A DNA stretch of 64,000 nucleotides from Asterella californica (taxonomy: Eukaryota > Streptophyta > Marchantiopsida > Marchantiales > Aytoniaceae): assembly GCA_036924285.1 (NCBI GenBank), contig JAYKYS010000005.1, forward strand, positions 21,240,001-21,304,000, given 5' to 3'. The stretch's first letter is position 1. Each line of letters opens with the position of its first letter. Position numbers and translations under genes: made by a program. Positions 11,363 through 22,223 of this stretch are shown piece by piece. The notes under the pieces are model-generated. The model was not told the DNA's origin and made no database searches. It worked only from the letters and a program-made list of their open reading frames with translations.

Positions 11363-11427
11363 TCTGGGTAACCCAGACCCTTCTACTTTTCTTCCTCGCG
11401 TTTTGGTTAATCTGGGTTACCCAGATT
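11363..11427. repeat. Pair of near-identical palindromes
   Basis: TCTGGGTAACCCAGA (11363-11377) and AATCTGGGTTACCCAGATT (11409-11427) are each perfect palindromes around one central base and share their core. Spacing is about 47 bp centre to centre. Confidence 0.7.
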
Positions 11428-11778
11428 GAACTGCGCTAGTTGGTCTTGATGTCATTTCTGAATCATTTTTTGAACGTCTTGTATCGATGGATTCATCTCA
11501 CTGAGTACTACATTCGAAGAAAAAATGTTTAGCATTTGTTCATTGTATAACTGAATATAATTGTTTTTAAAATTTGTACCAAGAGGACGGGTGCACGACT
11601 CGGCGTAAATGGATTCTACACACAAGTTTTGCATATCCGTAGCGAAAGGTTGTGGGGACGGTCGCTTTGGAAATAAGGACATCTCTCGACGAGTCGTGAG
11701 TTGAGGCCCAGATCTTTCAGTCGCGTGTAGCTCTACTTTACTCCCTTTCATTTCTTAAAGTAGAGCGAAAGTAGAGCG

Positions 11779-11843
11779 AAAATGCGGCATGGAGCTTGGT
11801 CAAGATTTGTACCAAATCTTGACCAAGCTCCATGCCGCATTTT
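11779..11843. repeat. 31-bp perfect inverted repeat with 3-nt loop
   Basis: Left arm 11779-11809 (AAAATGCGGCATGG...) and right arm 11813-11843 are exact reverse complements around TAC. The flank repeats AGTAGAGCGA just before it. The loop is far too short for a normal plant microRNA precursor. It could be a foldback element remnant, a cruciform-forming site or a replication/repair scar. Confidence 0.9.
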
Positions 11844-14311
11844 TCATTTCAAAGGTTCGTTTATTGGAAAGGTTTTGAGAAGATAAAGTTTGTAAATATG
11901 AATTGATCGTAAACTTTTTCAACAAACTTGTCAACTTTGTTTGAGTTCTCTACTTAGATATATAAGTTGTTACATGCGTATCATGTTGTTACTACATTTC
12001 TAAGGTTCGTTTGGTTACTGAGACGCTGGTCTTACGAGTACTGTAAGCTCTCATATCCATAGGCCCGACATTGCGTCGTGTTCATAAGCTGTTCGCTTAC
12101 TTCAGGCTGGGCTATAAAGTTTGATCGCGCGAATGGGAAAGAGTGGACAAGTAGCAGAAAACTCACAGCTTCATATGTGAAGCAAACTTTGCATGCTAGG
12201 GTTCGATTCTCCGGCCTAAAACTAAGAGAAACTACGTGGGCCCGAATGATGGCAGTAGTAGCGTTGGCTGACAGGTCGTTGAGAAAAAAATTCTAAAACT
12301 CCCTGCAAAGTGGGAAATCGGGAATATGGCATCTGTCCTACCATCTATCTACTTCTGGAAAGCTCAGGACTTCAAAAACCAGTACGGTGCTTGCGGACAA
12401 GCATCATTCCATCCAGATTCCAGTCCCCACTACTACTTGTGGGGCCAGCCCATTCTTTATCTCAGCTGACCTTTCACTGTTCACATGCTCTTGCTTGTCC
12501 CTGAACACATGAATACAACGGAAAACCACCACCTCTCTTTTATCTCCTTTTGAAAGACCTGCCTGACGTATGCTTGCGATCTGTGATTCTCCCAGTTTTG
12601 ATACAACTTAGGAGTCAGGAGTCAGAACGCGCTCAGGCTCTTGTGATGTAAACAGCAGTAGTAGTACTACGATAGTACCAATGAAGATAAGGTGTTACTA
12701 GTCCCCTTTTGTTCCAGTAAAGCCTGGGGTTGTACCGTCGCTGAAAAGAATGGACGACGAGAAAAAGACTACCCCCCACACAGTAATTGTGCTTATCATG
12801 GAGTGATTGGCGGATGTGCATTGAGAGCAGTTGACTCGTACCGTACCTCAGTCATTTCATGTTCGTGTTCAGGGCGTTCAGGCTGATCGGATTGATTAGC
12901 TGATATCTGTGACGTTGCCAGTGTATTCCCTAAATTGAATCCAAGCAAGCAAGTCTCGTACGTTTCTACATTAGGTTCCACCTGACTGATAGATCCAGAC
13001 ACGTATCTTCCGTGCTGTTGCCTGGTACACTAAACAGTGATGAAACGACCACTAAATAAATTGTAGGCCATGTGAGTGCGCCACTCAAACAAGAAACGAA
13101 AGAATGACTGGAAGCATGTCAGAACATTCTGCTAGGTTACAAATGCTACCTTTCAGGCAGGAGTTTGTTTAATGGAATTAAATGCCCAAAGGGTGACAGA
13201 AGAAGATCCCCTAACATTATTGAAACTTTTCATTATCATATGTTTGGCTCGGCATCCATTTTGAGGTCATGAAACATCAGAGAGATGTTCCAAACTCCCA
13301 CGCGAAGTACAGTAGTATGCAATGTCATGTTTGTTATGCATACCTCACAGAGTGGATTCATCTTTGCACCGCAAGTTTGCTGACAAGCGCTCGGGCGACC
13401 CATTCAATCAAGCCCGGTGTCTGACGCAAGCTCTCATCTCCAGATATCGTAGCCCTAAAGTATACACACGCCCACACCCGAGAATTAGAATATGCATCGA
13501 GTTAGCTTGATCGCAAATTGCGAAATGAAGTTCAGAAATCCGAAGTTATGGAATCCGATGGCGGAACGTGAAAGCGCTAACGTTTTGGAACTTCCATGTG
13601 GGATGAAAGCTTCACTTCATGTCGAGTTGCAGTGGGTCTTTCGGCCTTGGACTTTTACACACACTGAAAGCCGACTTGTTTCGCCACATTCGCCGTCCCT
13701 AGCATTGGGTCGTCCCTTAGGACAGAAATGTTGACTGTCCTGTCCTTTCTCACAAAGAACCGATGCGAAGGTACTTATCGGCATATTAGCGTCAGTATCG
13801 TTCTATTTTATCATTGAGTGCGGACCAACCAGTTACCAACTAATTTGGTTAAATTTTTAATCTTACCTTCATTGAACTTATTTTGACATTTTATTTTTTA
13901 TTGTCGGAATAAGATTAACTTCAGATTTCTTCCAAGTTTAGTTAGAATCTAATGTGATCTATAATCGGATTCTATTTAATTTAAATCTTCAATTAAATTT
14001 TTGCTACAGTAGTCGTGAACCCTAAGTATGTACACTTTCCGTGAGCACGTCAGCTTTTCCTTTCTTTGTTCTATTCATATACGATATTCTGTATTATTCG
14101 AGTTTTGGCATCCATTTACGATGGTCGGATAGGTTCATAGTATCATTTCACATTTGGGTAAATTGCATTTCCCATGCAATGCGCCAAAATGCCTCTCTAA
14201 CGTCTTTAACGTCACTGTGACGTCTCTTTCTGAACGCGACATGGGAAAGATGGGTCCATCAATCCCGAAAGGCAAGCGTTAAAAGCACAAAGCAGTCTGA
14301 GTCTAAAGAGT

Positions 14312-14430
14312 ATAAAGGCTCTTGGTCTCCCGGAGTCGTCCTTTTGGCGGTCAGCAATCGCGGAACACAGAAAAGTGCACGGTTATTGATCCTTACCTTA
14401 TTATTTGAGGACCGTCAGTGGTGTGACATG
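14312..14430 (+). repeat. TATA-bearing dispersed repeat, copy 1
   Basis: Begins TATAAAGGCTCTTGGTCTCC, then CGGAGTCGTCCTTTTGGC and TTGATCCTTACC. It aligns with 15828-15945 in the same orientation. A TATA box near the start of a direct repeat pair about 1.5 kb apart resembles the promoter part of two LTRs of a small, decayed element, but I see no primer-binding site. Confidence 0.5.
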
Positions 14431-14456
14431 TTAGCAGTTCGTGATTTCGTTGCATA

Positions 14457-14560
14457 TATATTCACCTCTTCCAAGTTCGGAAGAGGGGAATAATTTACAG
14501 TGGTTTAATTTATCACATAACCCTTCCCGCAGGAAGAGTTAGATGATAAATTAAACTTGA
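14457..14560 (+). repeat. Two-hairpin repeat, copy 1
   Basis: Hairpin a: CCTCTTCC (14465-14472) pairs with GGAAGAGG (14479-14486) across AAGTTC. Hairpin b: GTTTAATTTATCA (14503-14515) pairs with TGATAAATTAAAC (14544-14556), with an inner AACCCTTCC/GGAAGAGTT stem. The same pair of hairpins, in the opposite order and orientation, lies at 32690-32791, and part of it at 14880-14945. Confidence 0.7.
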
Positions 14561-14879
14561 AATAAAACGTGATTTTTTAAGGAGAATACGCAGAATCTTA
14601 TAGGTCCATGAGTGCACTTTCATGTACATGACTTATGGGTTATTCTCGGACTTCTTGGCATGCACTGTGAGCATAAGCCGAGATCTTTTGGCGTATTTAG
14701 AACACGCCGTCTTGTGTCAAAGACGAGAAACATTCATGCTCTCTTCCTCCCCTAAACCTCCTCTACCCGCACCGGACGTCACATGCCTATCTCCCGCTTT
14801 ATCCCGCAGTCGAATTTCTCCTCCCGAAACCCTGGCTTGTCCTTTTTCTCCACTCTTCCGTTCTGAACGTTTTGATGTA

Positions 14880-14945
14880 TATTCACCTCTTCCAAGTTAA
14901 GAAGTGCAAAGAGATTTAATTTATTTTCTAATTAAATTATAAATA
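14880..14945 (+). repeat. Two-hairpin repeat, degenerate copy 2
   Basis: TATTCACCTCTTCCAAGTT (14880-14898) is identical to 14459-14477. It is followed by AAGAAGTGC and an AT-rich TTTAATTTA...TAAATTA part that only loosely folds. Confidence 0.55.
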
Positions 14946-15243
14946 AAAATTTATCAATTAAAAAATATTTTTATTCATAAAAATAATATAGTTTTATACC
15001 AAAGAAAGATTCTGTTCGCATGGCTGACTTACAGGTTTTATAGAACAGAGTGAGCATGTGCAAGGCAGTGATCATATGTAATTTAAATTTAGTAAACTAA
15101 ATTTAGTAAAGCTAAATTGGACATAAATAACGACTGCAAACCTTGGAACTGTACGTAACGATTTGTAAATCTTGTGACTGTGCGCTTTAGACTAATTCTT
15201 TCACGAAAATATTGTTGAAGCCTGATGAAACCTGAACTGAATG

Positions 15244-15272
15244 ATAATCATCAATCAGTTATTGATGATTAT
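15244..15272. repeat. 12-bp perfect hairpin
   Basis: ATAATCATCAAT and ATTGATGATTAT flank CAGTT. No poly-T tract follows. Isolated short hairpin. Confidence 0.5.
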
Positions 15273-15354
15273 TTTGGTGATGTGTTAAATGTTTTTCTTT
15301 TTCCTCATTTTTCCTAGAAGTGTAGTTTGGATGCATATTAGCAGTTTTCGCGTG

Positions 15355-15525
15355 TGAGATGCTGCTCTAAACATATAATGGGATGTGAGAAGCTGCTCTA
15401 AACATACTATCCACTATTTTCAGAATCCGAAAGAGAGGTTATTTTTTTTCTAACGCATTAGAAGTATGCTGTTCTAAACATGCTACCCACAATTTCTTAA
15501 ATCCGAGGGGTAGGTTTTTTTTCTA
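15355..15525 (+). repeat. Small tandem repeat (~75 bp unit)
   Basis: GCTGCTCTAAACATA is followed by CCACTATTTTCAGAATCCGA and a T-tract, then the series repeats as GCTGTTCTAAACATG, CCCACAATTTCTTAAATCCG and a T-tract. A partial extra unit precedes it at 15355-15380. Confidence 0.6.
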
Positions 15526-15630
15526 AGTTAGAGATAACAAGCACCCTAAGTCGACGGCATGCGGTTGCACATAGTGTATCAAGGACCCTAAGCCTGCAAC
15601 TTATGACCGCATGCAGTCTAAATGATCAAT

Positions 15631-15702
15631 TTTGAGTCCAGAGATTCGAACCTCGGACCTCTAGCTCTCAATGTTACCTTTCTGTCACTATGCTATCATG
15701 AA
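15631..15702 (-). ncRNA. tRNA-derived sequence (degenerate tRNA or SINE head)
   Basis: Read on the minus strand, TAGCATAGTGACAGAAAGG (15695-15677) matches the pol III A box and GGTTCGAATCTC (15652-15641) the B box. The 55-nt span from A-box start to B-box end is that of a tRNA gene. The acceptor ends do not pair and the T stem is imperfect, so it is not a functional tRNA. It may be a SINE head; no second copy was seen in this window. Confidence 0.4.
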
Positions 15703-15827
15703 TTTATGATAGATAACTCTTACATCGATTAATAACCAAGTCATACTCAATCTTCAGATCCTCCATCTGTTCCCTCCCTTGCTTAGATTCACGCATGAGA
15801 AGAGCTACTATGTGACGCCACTGGACA

Positions 15828-15945
15828 ATCCAGTATAAGGTTCTTGGTCTCTCGGAGTCATCTTTTTGGCAGCAACCACGGGCACAGAAGAATTCACGTT
15901 AATTGATCCTTGCCGTTTCATTTGATGATGAAATCTGACATGTGA
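15828..15945 (+). repeat. TATA-bearing dispersed repeat, copy 2
   Basis: TATAAGGTTCTTGGTCTCTC, CGGAGTCATCTTTTTGGC, TTGATCCTTGCC. It matches copy 1 at 14312-14430 with scattered changes and small gaps. Confidence 0.5.
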
Positions 15946-16429
15946 GGATTTAAAGACCGGGGATGATTGCAAGAACTTTTGTGAGTGTGCTTTCATAGAT
16001 CTAAGAAGTGGACTGCACCACCATTTTGAAATTAGACGATATTCCAAAATGGTAGTAATGAGATCACTTAAGCGAGCGAGAATTTACGTGGGAGAGTCCG
16101 AGTAGGAGCTCGACACGAGCAAGGGATAATTTATGATTTATGTACTTTTTTAACAGGTGGGTTGACAGCAAAATGCGATTGTGTATAAGTATATGACAGT
16201 CTATGGGACACAGAGGTCTCAAGTTTGAATTTGTAATCATGGTTTTACTGTCAAGCGTAGTTGTATGTCGTAGCCTAGGGTTCTTGTTTCTCTCTAAGTG
16301 TCAATGTCATTGGAGTTCTTGTTACACGGTCAACCTTCCCCTCGGGAGTTTAAAGATTTAGAAAACACACTCAGATTCTCAAAACATTCGTCAACACTAA
16401 CGGACCAAGCGAGAACATGCTTGAGAGCA

Positions 16430-18611
16430 TGCTATCATATCGGATTTTGAATGTGAAAGGTATCTAGGAAAATATGAGGTTCCTGACTGTGGAGATATCA
16501 CGTGTTGAGCAGCGACAAGAAAGAGAAAAACAATCATGACAACAAGCTTTGCAAGATATACCAACTCTCACTTTATATACACTCTCGTGTCTTTTTCTCT
16601 AAGAACACAAAACTGAGAAACAGAATTGAGTGGTCTGTAATATGCACCCAATCTCCTAAAATAAATCTTTGAATCTCAACCTAGATCAAAAATACCGAAG
16701 CATAGCTCAAAGTAAAGAAAACATCTTTTTGCTAATAAAAAGCTTTGCATCAATATCGCAAGATTCAAACCCAGATCCAAACAACACTCATGTACAAGCT
16801 CTTAGCTAAAACTAGCTACCACAAGTAGAACTCTAACGAATCCAAAAGATGAAAACCGTTGTCGTGATGTGAATCATTTTACATTGTAAAAAAAAATCAC
16901 CTCTCTGTCAGGCGTTAGTATCTCTGAGCGAAGTTAGGACCTCAGAGAAGTGGACACTGGATGATGTTATATATTTTGAGTCTTGGTAGGTTGATTACCA
17001 TGTAGATAGAGTTAAGCTCATGGGTTGTATTTACATGTCGCTCATGCATGCTTTCTAGCGTGTTTGAGTTATCTTTCGGGATTACGTGTCACTTTACATG
17101 TCTTCGCATGTAGTTTAGGGGTTACGTTGGCACTTTAGGGGCTTGACATGGTAGCCTATGTATGAAATTAAGTCACCATGTGGTTTGGGACACTAAAGGA
17201 CAGGGGAATGAAGCTATGAACTCTCATTGGTCTAATTTTGTCTTTGTGTACTGCTAAACTTAGTAGTAGGGATCTTAAGAGGAGTTCGAGCATTTGGTGA
17301 GACAACACAGGAGGATAGGGCTCGTCGTGCCAGTCGCTGTCAGTGAAATTTTTGATCGATTTGGAGCAATAAAGAAGGAGTTATGGCTGATTGAAGTTCG
17401 ATTTGTGCCAGAATTGCAACACTTCTGTTGATTTTGGGGTTTTCAGTGTCAATCGCAGTAGATTTGAGAAAATCGCTTCAAACCTTCATAGTCACGTTCA
17501 CTGTCACTAGGGCTACGACTGTCCCCAAATTTTCATGTCAATTGAGTGACTGAGTAATTCGAGGTGACCGCTGAAGTAGAAGGGGTTCGAAAAGCTCTCA
17601 ATCTAGAACAGCAACTTCAGAGAGGGAGATCTGGAGTTCTGTGTACAATCAGGAGGTCAAACTTCACAGGAGTGTTCAGCAAGCTGTGTACTGCAAATCT
17701 TGTAAGAATCTTTGAAAGTGATCGAGCCAATTCTCTGTTCTAGGTCAAAATAGCTGTCTGGGTATCAGAAATTGCCATAATTTCTCTACTCAGAACGTTT
17801 CTACCCATATCTGGTGCTCTGAATTGATCTCAAGCTGAAACTTCGTATGTATGGTCAGTAGGGCCTCATTACATGTAGCAGAAGTTCTGAAGTCTGAACC
17901 ATCATATGTTTCTGATTCTGGACTGTTAAAGTTCGTTGTCTGACCTTATTACTGCTAGTCTGACCTGATTTTTGCTTCCTGAACATACTGGAGGGTCCAT
18001 TCGACCTGAGTGAGTGTTTATAGTGTTTCCTTAAGATCTGAAGCCTACCTCTGTATAATAAGAAACCATAGCCTGAAGTCCAACGCTTCCCTGAGTAGAC
18101 TAAACACAGCCTTCAAGATCATACCACAGCCAGAAGGTTCTGCCCTTCTCAGGAAAACTCTCAACTCGACACCGTAGCGAAGAAATCAAAGAAGGTATAT
18201 ATGAGAACTTTTTCTTTTTACCAAATGGTCTTCATATAGAGAGAGGGTCTCTCACCTTGACTTCGTTGGCTCCAAGAACTCTCAGATCCGACTACCGACA
18301 TCCGAGATATCTATGATTTTTGATCATAAGTTATCGAACCTCAAAAAACTCCTCCTTGCGACTTAAAACCACATACACTTGCAAAATGGACCGCTTGATA
18401 TGAGATCCGTCTTCTTTGGTAGATAAATTTGACTACTCTGAACCCAGTAAGACTCCAAACAAAGTGTTTGGAGTTCTCCTCGCAAAACCACGTAAGAAAT
18501 TTGGTCACAAGAAGTGAAAAACTGACATAAATCGTTCCTCTGTGCCTCAACTTCACTCATCATGCACGACACAACAGTCTGATCTATATACGATCTTCTC
18601 ATATGCATAGA
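16430..18611 (-). mobile_element. Family E LTR fragment, interrupted by a solo LTR
   Basis: Plus-strand start TGCTATCATATCGG corresponds to TGTTATCGTATCGG at 27289. The match to both E LTRs runs through ATTTTGAATGTGAAAGG, GAGAAACAGAATTGAGTGG and CGAAGCATAGCTCAAAG to 16859, then resumes at 18176 (GCGAAGAAATC) up to about 18611 (CGATCTTCTCATATGCATAG). The right half of the LTR is missing; there the sequence joins relic Y1. Orientation is assigned from TATATAAAG, read on the minus strand in the E copies. Confidence 0.75.
16860..18171. mobile_element. Solo-LTR-like insertion with TSD CCGT
   Basis: A 1312-bp segment starts TGTCGTGATG and ends CTCGACA, so it has TG...CA ends with a 5-bp inverted repeat (TGTCG/CGACA). 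CCGT flanks it on both sides (16856-16859 and 18172-18175). The uninterrupted E copy at 27725-27745 reads AAAACCGTAGCGAAGG, giving the empty site. No coding frame. Best explained as a solo LTR of an unidentified element. Confidence 0.8.
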
Positions 18612-19850
18612 TTCTCTGTCTTCCTGAAGCGCCTCGATCTCTTCCACCATGGTTGTTCTCCTCTTCTATGCTCGAGAAGACGTCACTCGCACTGTCCAAT
18701 TGTTGCTAAACATTTTTGAGAAATTGGTGAGAGATCTCTTTTCACAGCAGAGCCAGACTGCTTGTCTTCTTGATGCTATGCCTTCTTCTCTGCATAATCA
18801 CCTATCGCATCGAAACATCTACTTAGTTTCTGTCTTCTGGAGTCTTTGGAAGAATCCATGGGGTCGTAGGAACTGATTTCATGATGGTCCTAGTGCCGGG
18901 GGTGTCTTCTTGGGAATCTGACTCAGATCTGGAGTGGATGATGAGATACGAAGTGCTTGTCCTAGACACACTCCTAAGTCCCATCCTTCTTGGTGACGAC
19001 GCGTCTTTTGTACCACTGGAATTCTGCGTCTGACTGGTGATATTCTTCAGAGTTGTGCTTGTCCTTCCCTTAGGCATTGAAATTGGAGGAGAAGACGTAG
19101 TACCCGCCAGTCTTCTTCCTATGAAGTCTCCTCCTTGACTTCTTCCTGTCTCATTGACCAGCTGAGCCTCCTTCAAGTCTCCTTTGGACACATACATGTA
19201 GCAGAAGAAGATGATGAGATTCTCTCCTACTGGATGCCCAAATAAGCTAACTCGGTGTGCACATAGGCATGGAAAAAGACATCCCAATTGATGATCTCTC
19301 CTACCCAACCAGCTTCCAAGAATTCCACATCCTGATCTCCTAGGTATCAGACCTTATGAGTTTTTCCCTTGGGGAAAAGGTGAAGATAAAGCTTCCTCAG
19401 AAGATGCTTCTTCGACTCCTGATAGGCTTCCACCTTCCAACCATTCCTTCCTTATCTATCCTCTAGGAAGAGATAGGTAGTACTCCCAGGTACATGTTAT
19501 TTCTCTGAAATGATCGGAGGAAGTTTTTCCTTCTCCAGCTCGTAACTCCCGTTCTCAGATTCGGATCGATGGAACGCTCTTCTCCACCACTCCACCGTCC
19601 ACAGTGCTGGTCTTCCTCTAGCCACTCTTGTCTGGAAAAGTACACGGTTTAAGGGAGGTAAGGCTGCTCAGACCTCTTCCAGCAAACCTTGATCGGCAAG
19701 ATTCTAAACCCACGTGAAGAAGTCGAGGCCCAACTCCTTGATGAAGGGTTTGGCCACGCTCAGCTCCGCTTGTGGTAACACAAGACCTCAAGGGTGCATA
19801 GTCATCTCAAAGCTTCTGTTACACTATACAACACATGCTCGTTGTGAGCC
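18612..19850 (-). pseudogene. Unit Y copy 1: unrecognised gene relic, N-terminal and middle part
   Basis: Minus-strand reading, with several stops and shifts, gives ELGLDFFTWV, then EWWRRAFHRSE, LRKLYLHLFPKGK, DQDVEFLEAG, VGEIINWDVFF, YVHTELAYLGI and YMYVSKGDLKEAQLV, then a Ser/Thr-rich linker ending near 18830, then VEEIEALQEDRES. It aligns with 21420-22223. It is truncated at 18612 by E sequence. I do not recognise the family. A globular domain followed by a low-complexity linker and coiled coil is the general layout, as in the G protein. Confidence 0.55.
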
Positions 19851-20395
19851 TAAGGCTCAATCCTTACCAAGCCCTCACAATCCAGTTTTCACTCTTAGAC
19901 CCCTTCAGCTTTCCTAACTCTACTCCTCGACACACCAGATTAAACAAGATTACACGAGGATGTCGTTCCCTGTCTACTTTTGTCTGTTCCTGTCTACACT
20001 TCCGTGCTCTCCTTGGTTGCGGGTGTATAGAACCTACTATGCACGCGTGTTTGTCTGACTAAACATCAATCTCAAGTCTTATACTGCTGCATGGTCATGG
20101 ATTGACCAACAGTCGAACAAAAACTGCTTCTAATCGTAGGAGGAGACTCCTTCGAATCACAACCACAACCCAGAGGATGATTAGAACTATTGGCAGATGG
20201 CCACCCCCTCTTTGGACTTCGATTCCTCTAAGTTTGGAAAGTCTTCTCTATTCCTGCTCTAACTAACTCTGCCACACGAGCAGCGATCAAAAAATACAAA
20301 AAGAGAGCTGTAAAGCTAAAAATATCTAACTTTGATTTCCTAAAAATCAATGAGGTATAGAAAACTTTGGACCTAACTAGATTTCCTACCTATTC
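19851..20395. other. Spacer between Y copies
   Basis: Lies between the presumed start of Y1 and the stop of Y2 (minus strand). No motif seen; a run of alternating A-rich tracts near 20285-20350. Confidence 0.45.
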
Positions 20396-21040
20396 CTAGT
20401 CACCAAGTGCAATATCCATGGCATCCGCACCTGCCTGTGTGTCTAATTCAAGTTTTGGTACCATGTGTTGCTCAGCTGGTACCTCTAGCATGGCTGAGGT
20501 GGCATCCGTTTCAGTGGTAGTCATGTGTTCATCTATATTTGACCCAGAAGACGAAAGATGACTTTGGGAAGCCGTATCCAGCTTCGCTTCTGGGCTCTTC
20601 TGCAAGGTCTGGTTGCTGCTTGGAGTTGTGGTGAACTCCTAGGGTTCAAAGGTAGATATTATCTCCACTTTGAATACCTGAGAAGTCGACTCTTCTTCTT
20701 GTCTTTCAGAAGACATCTTGGCCTCTCGTGCTTTCTCCAAATCCAGTGTTGTTACCACCAGATGAACAGCTAAGTCGAATTCCTCTTTGTTTGGATCCTC
20801 AAGACGGAGAGGATCTGTGGAAGACATGGCTGTAGGAACGAGAACTGAGAGAAGACCATAGAGTGTCTTCAGACCTTCAATATGCCGATCCAAGTATCTG
20901 AACATGTTGTCTTTGCATTCTAACAACATGTGTTTGGAGACAACATCCCAAGTTCGAGCTAAGACCAGAAGCTTCTTCCCTGCTGTGAAGTTGAACTTCT
21001 TCCTTAAGCTTCTCCCATCTATGTCATTCCTACTAGGCAT
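20396..21040 (-). pseudogene. Unit Y copy 2: C-terminal part
   Basis: A clear frame begins MPSRNDIDGRSLRKKFN and runs RTWDVVSKHMLLECKDNMF, GLKTLYGLLSVLVP and KMSSERQEEEST. It meets one in-frame TAG at 20639-20641 and continues as EFTTTPSSN... to ADAMDIALGD and a stop at 20396. The tail is rich in Ser, Thr, Glu and Asp. Upstream frames (EGAGSLEDQGEID) join it by a shift near 21040. Product unknown. Confidence 0.55.
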
Positions 21041-21640
21041 TCCAAGTCTTCTTCTTGACCTCCATATTAGTCAATTTCTCCCTGATCCTCAAGACTTCCT
21101 GCTCCTTCTGTTGAAGCCGCATCTGCAATTCCTGGTGGAGCAACCTCCTTAGCAGAAGTGGAAGCTTCTGTCTTATACTTGTTGGCTAACTTCTGAGTAG
21201 CACGGAGGTTGGATTCTAGAGCTTCCACCCTCTGTGTATGAGCTTCTTCCTGTTGGATCAGGGTCCGAAGACCAAATCCCGATTGAAGAGGTTTTTGGCT
21301 CTAACCCACTTCTCCACCATCTCCATGACTAGCTGGATCTTGACGCTGAAGAAGGCACTGAACTCCTCCAGTCTTCTCCGTGCAGAAGCTAGGTTCATGC
21401 CAACATACTGATCTCTGGAAGCTTCCTTGTCTTCTTGAGGTTCCTCGACCTCTTTCACTATGATCGTTCTCCTCTTTTGTTCTCAAGAAGACGTCACTCG
21501 CAATATCTTCCTCGGTGGGAGATATCCTTTCATAGTAACGACAGACTGCCTGTCTTCTTGACATTTTGCCTCCTTTTCTATATAGTTACTTGCCGCAGTT
21601 GAGACGTCCACCCAGTTTCTATCTTCTGGAGACTTCGGGG
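21041..21640 (-). pseudogene. Unit Y copy 2: coiled-coil region
   Basis: Minus-strand fragments EVEEPQEDKEASRDQ, RRRLEEFSAFFSVKIQ, MVEKWVRAKNLFN and, in another frame, RVEALESNLRATQKLANKYK look like an amphipathic coiled coil. The first piece matches VEEIEALQEDRES of Y1. Frames are broken by indels. Confidence 0.5.
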
Positions 21641-22223
21641 GGTTTTAAGAATCAATTTTATGGTGGAGCTAGTGCCGGGGATGTCTTCTTAAGACATTGA
21701 CTCAGATCTAGAATGGATGGCGGGATAAGAAGTGCTTGTCATCGGGACACTCTTAGGTCTCATCCTCCTCGATGACGACGCATCTTCTATGTCACTGAAA
21801 TCATCTATCTGACTGGTGATCTTCTTCGAGATTGTGTCTGGTCCTCACTTAGGCATTGAAATTGGAGGGGAAGATGTAGTACCCGCCAAGCCTTCCTCCT
21901 TTGAAGTCTACTCCTTGACTTCTTCCTGTCTCACTGGTCCATACTTGGCCAGCTGAGCCTCCTTCAAGTCTCCTTTGGACACATAGAGGTAGTAGAAGAA
22001 GAGGGTGAGGTTTCCTCCTACTAGAGTGTCCAAATAAGCTAGCTCTATATGCACATATGCATCGAAGAAAGTGCCCCAATTGACAACTTCCCTTGCTCAA
22101 ACGGCTTCTAGAAATTCCACATCCTGATCTCTTAGGTATATGACCTTCTGAGCTTTCCGCTTGAGAAAAAGGTGAAGGTAAAGCTTCCCCAGAAGTCACT
22201 TCTTCGGCTCCCGATCTACGCTC
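21641..22223 (-). pseudogene. Unit Y copy 2: middle domain, truncated by copy B
   Basis: Minus-strand reading gives LYLHLFLKRKAQK, RDQDVEFLEAV, WGTFFDAYVHIELAYL and YYLYVSKGDLKEAQLAKYG, then TTSSPPISMPK and a Ser/Arg-rich linker. It aligns with Y1 at 18830-19425. The 5' end is cut off exactly at 22223 by the LTR of copy B. Confidence 0.6.

Larger units (their letters stand above)
9773..16429. other. Non-coding region without a recognisable gene
   Basis: Only short frames of fewer than about 100 codons occur, none with a recognisable motif or with a relative elsewhere in the window. The base composition fluctuates, with AT-rich tracts at 13850-14000 and 14900-15000. The structure that I can support is listed separately: a short direct repeat, palindromes, a 31-bp perfect hairpin, a two-hairpin repeat, a TATA-bearing repeat pair, a small tandem repeat and a tRNA-like promoter. 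Confidence 0.6.

Noticed and set aside
11779..11843. microRNA precursor
   Set aside because: Perfect 31-bp arms with a 3-nt loop do not fit a plant microRNA precursor, which has a larger loop and mismatched, longer arms.
12692..13002. Short overlapping reading frames on both strands in the 9.8-16.4 kb block
   Set aside because: Frames of about 60-70 codons without motifs, initiation context or relatives elsewhere in the window; expected by chance.
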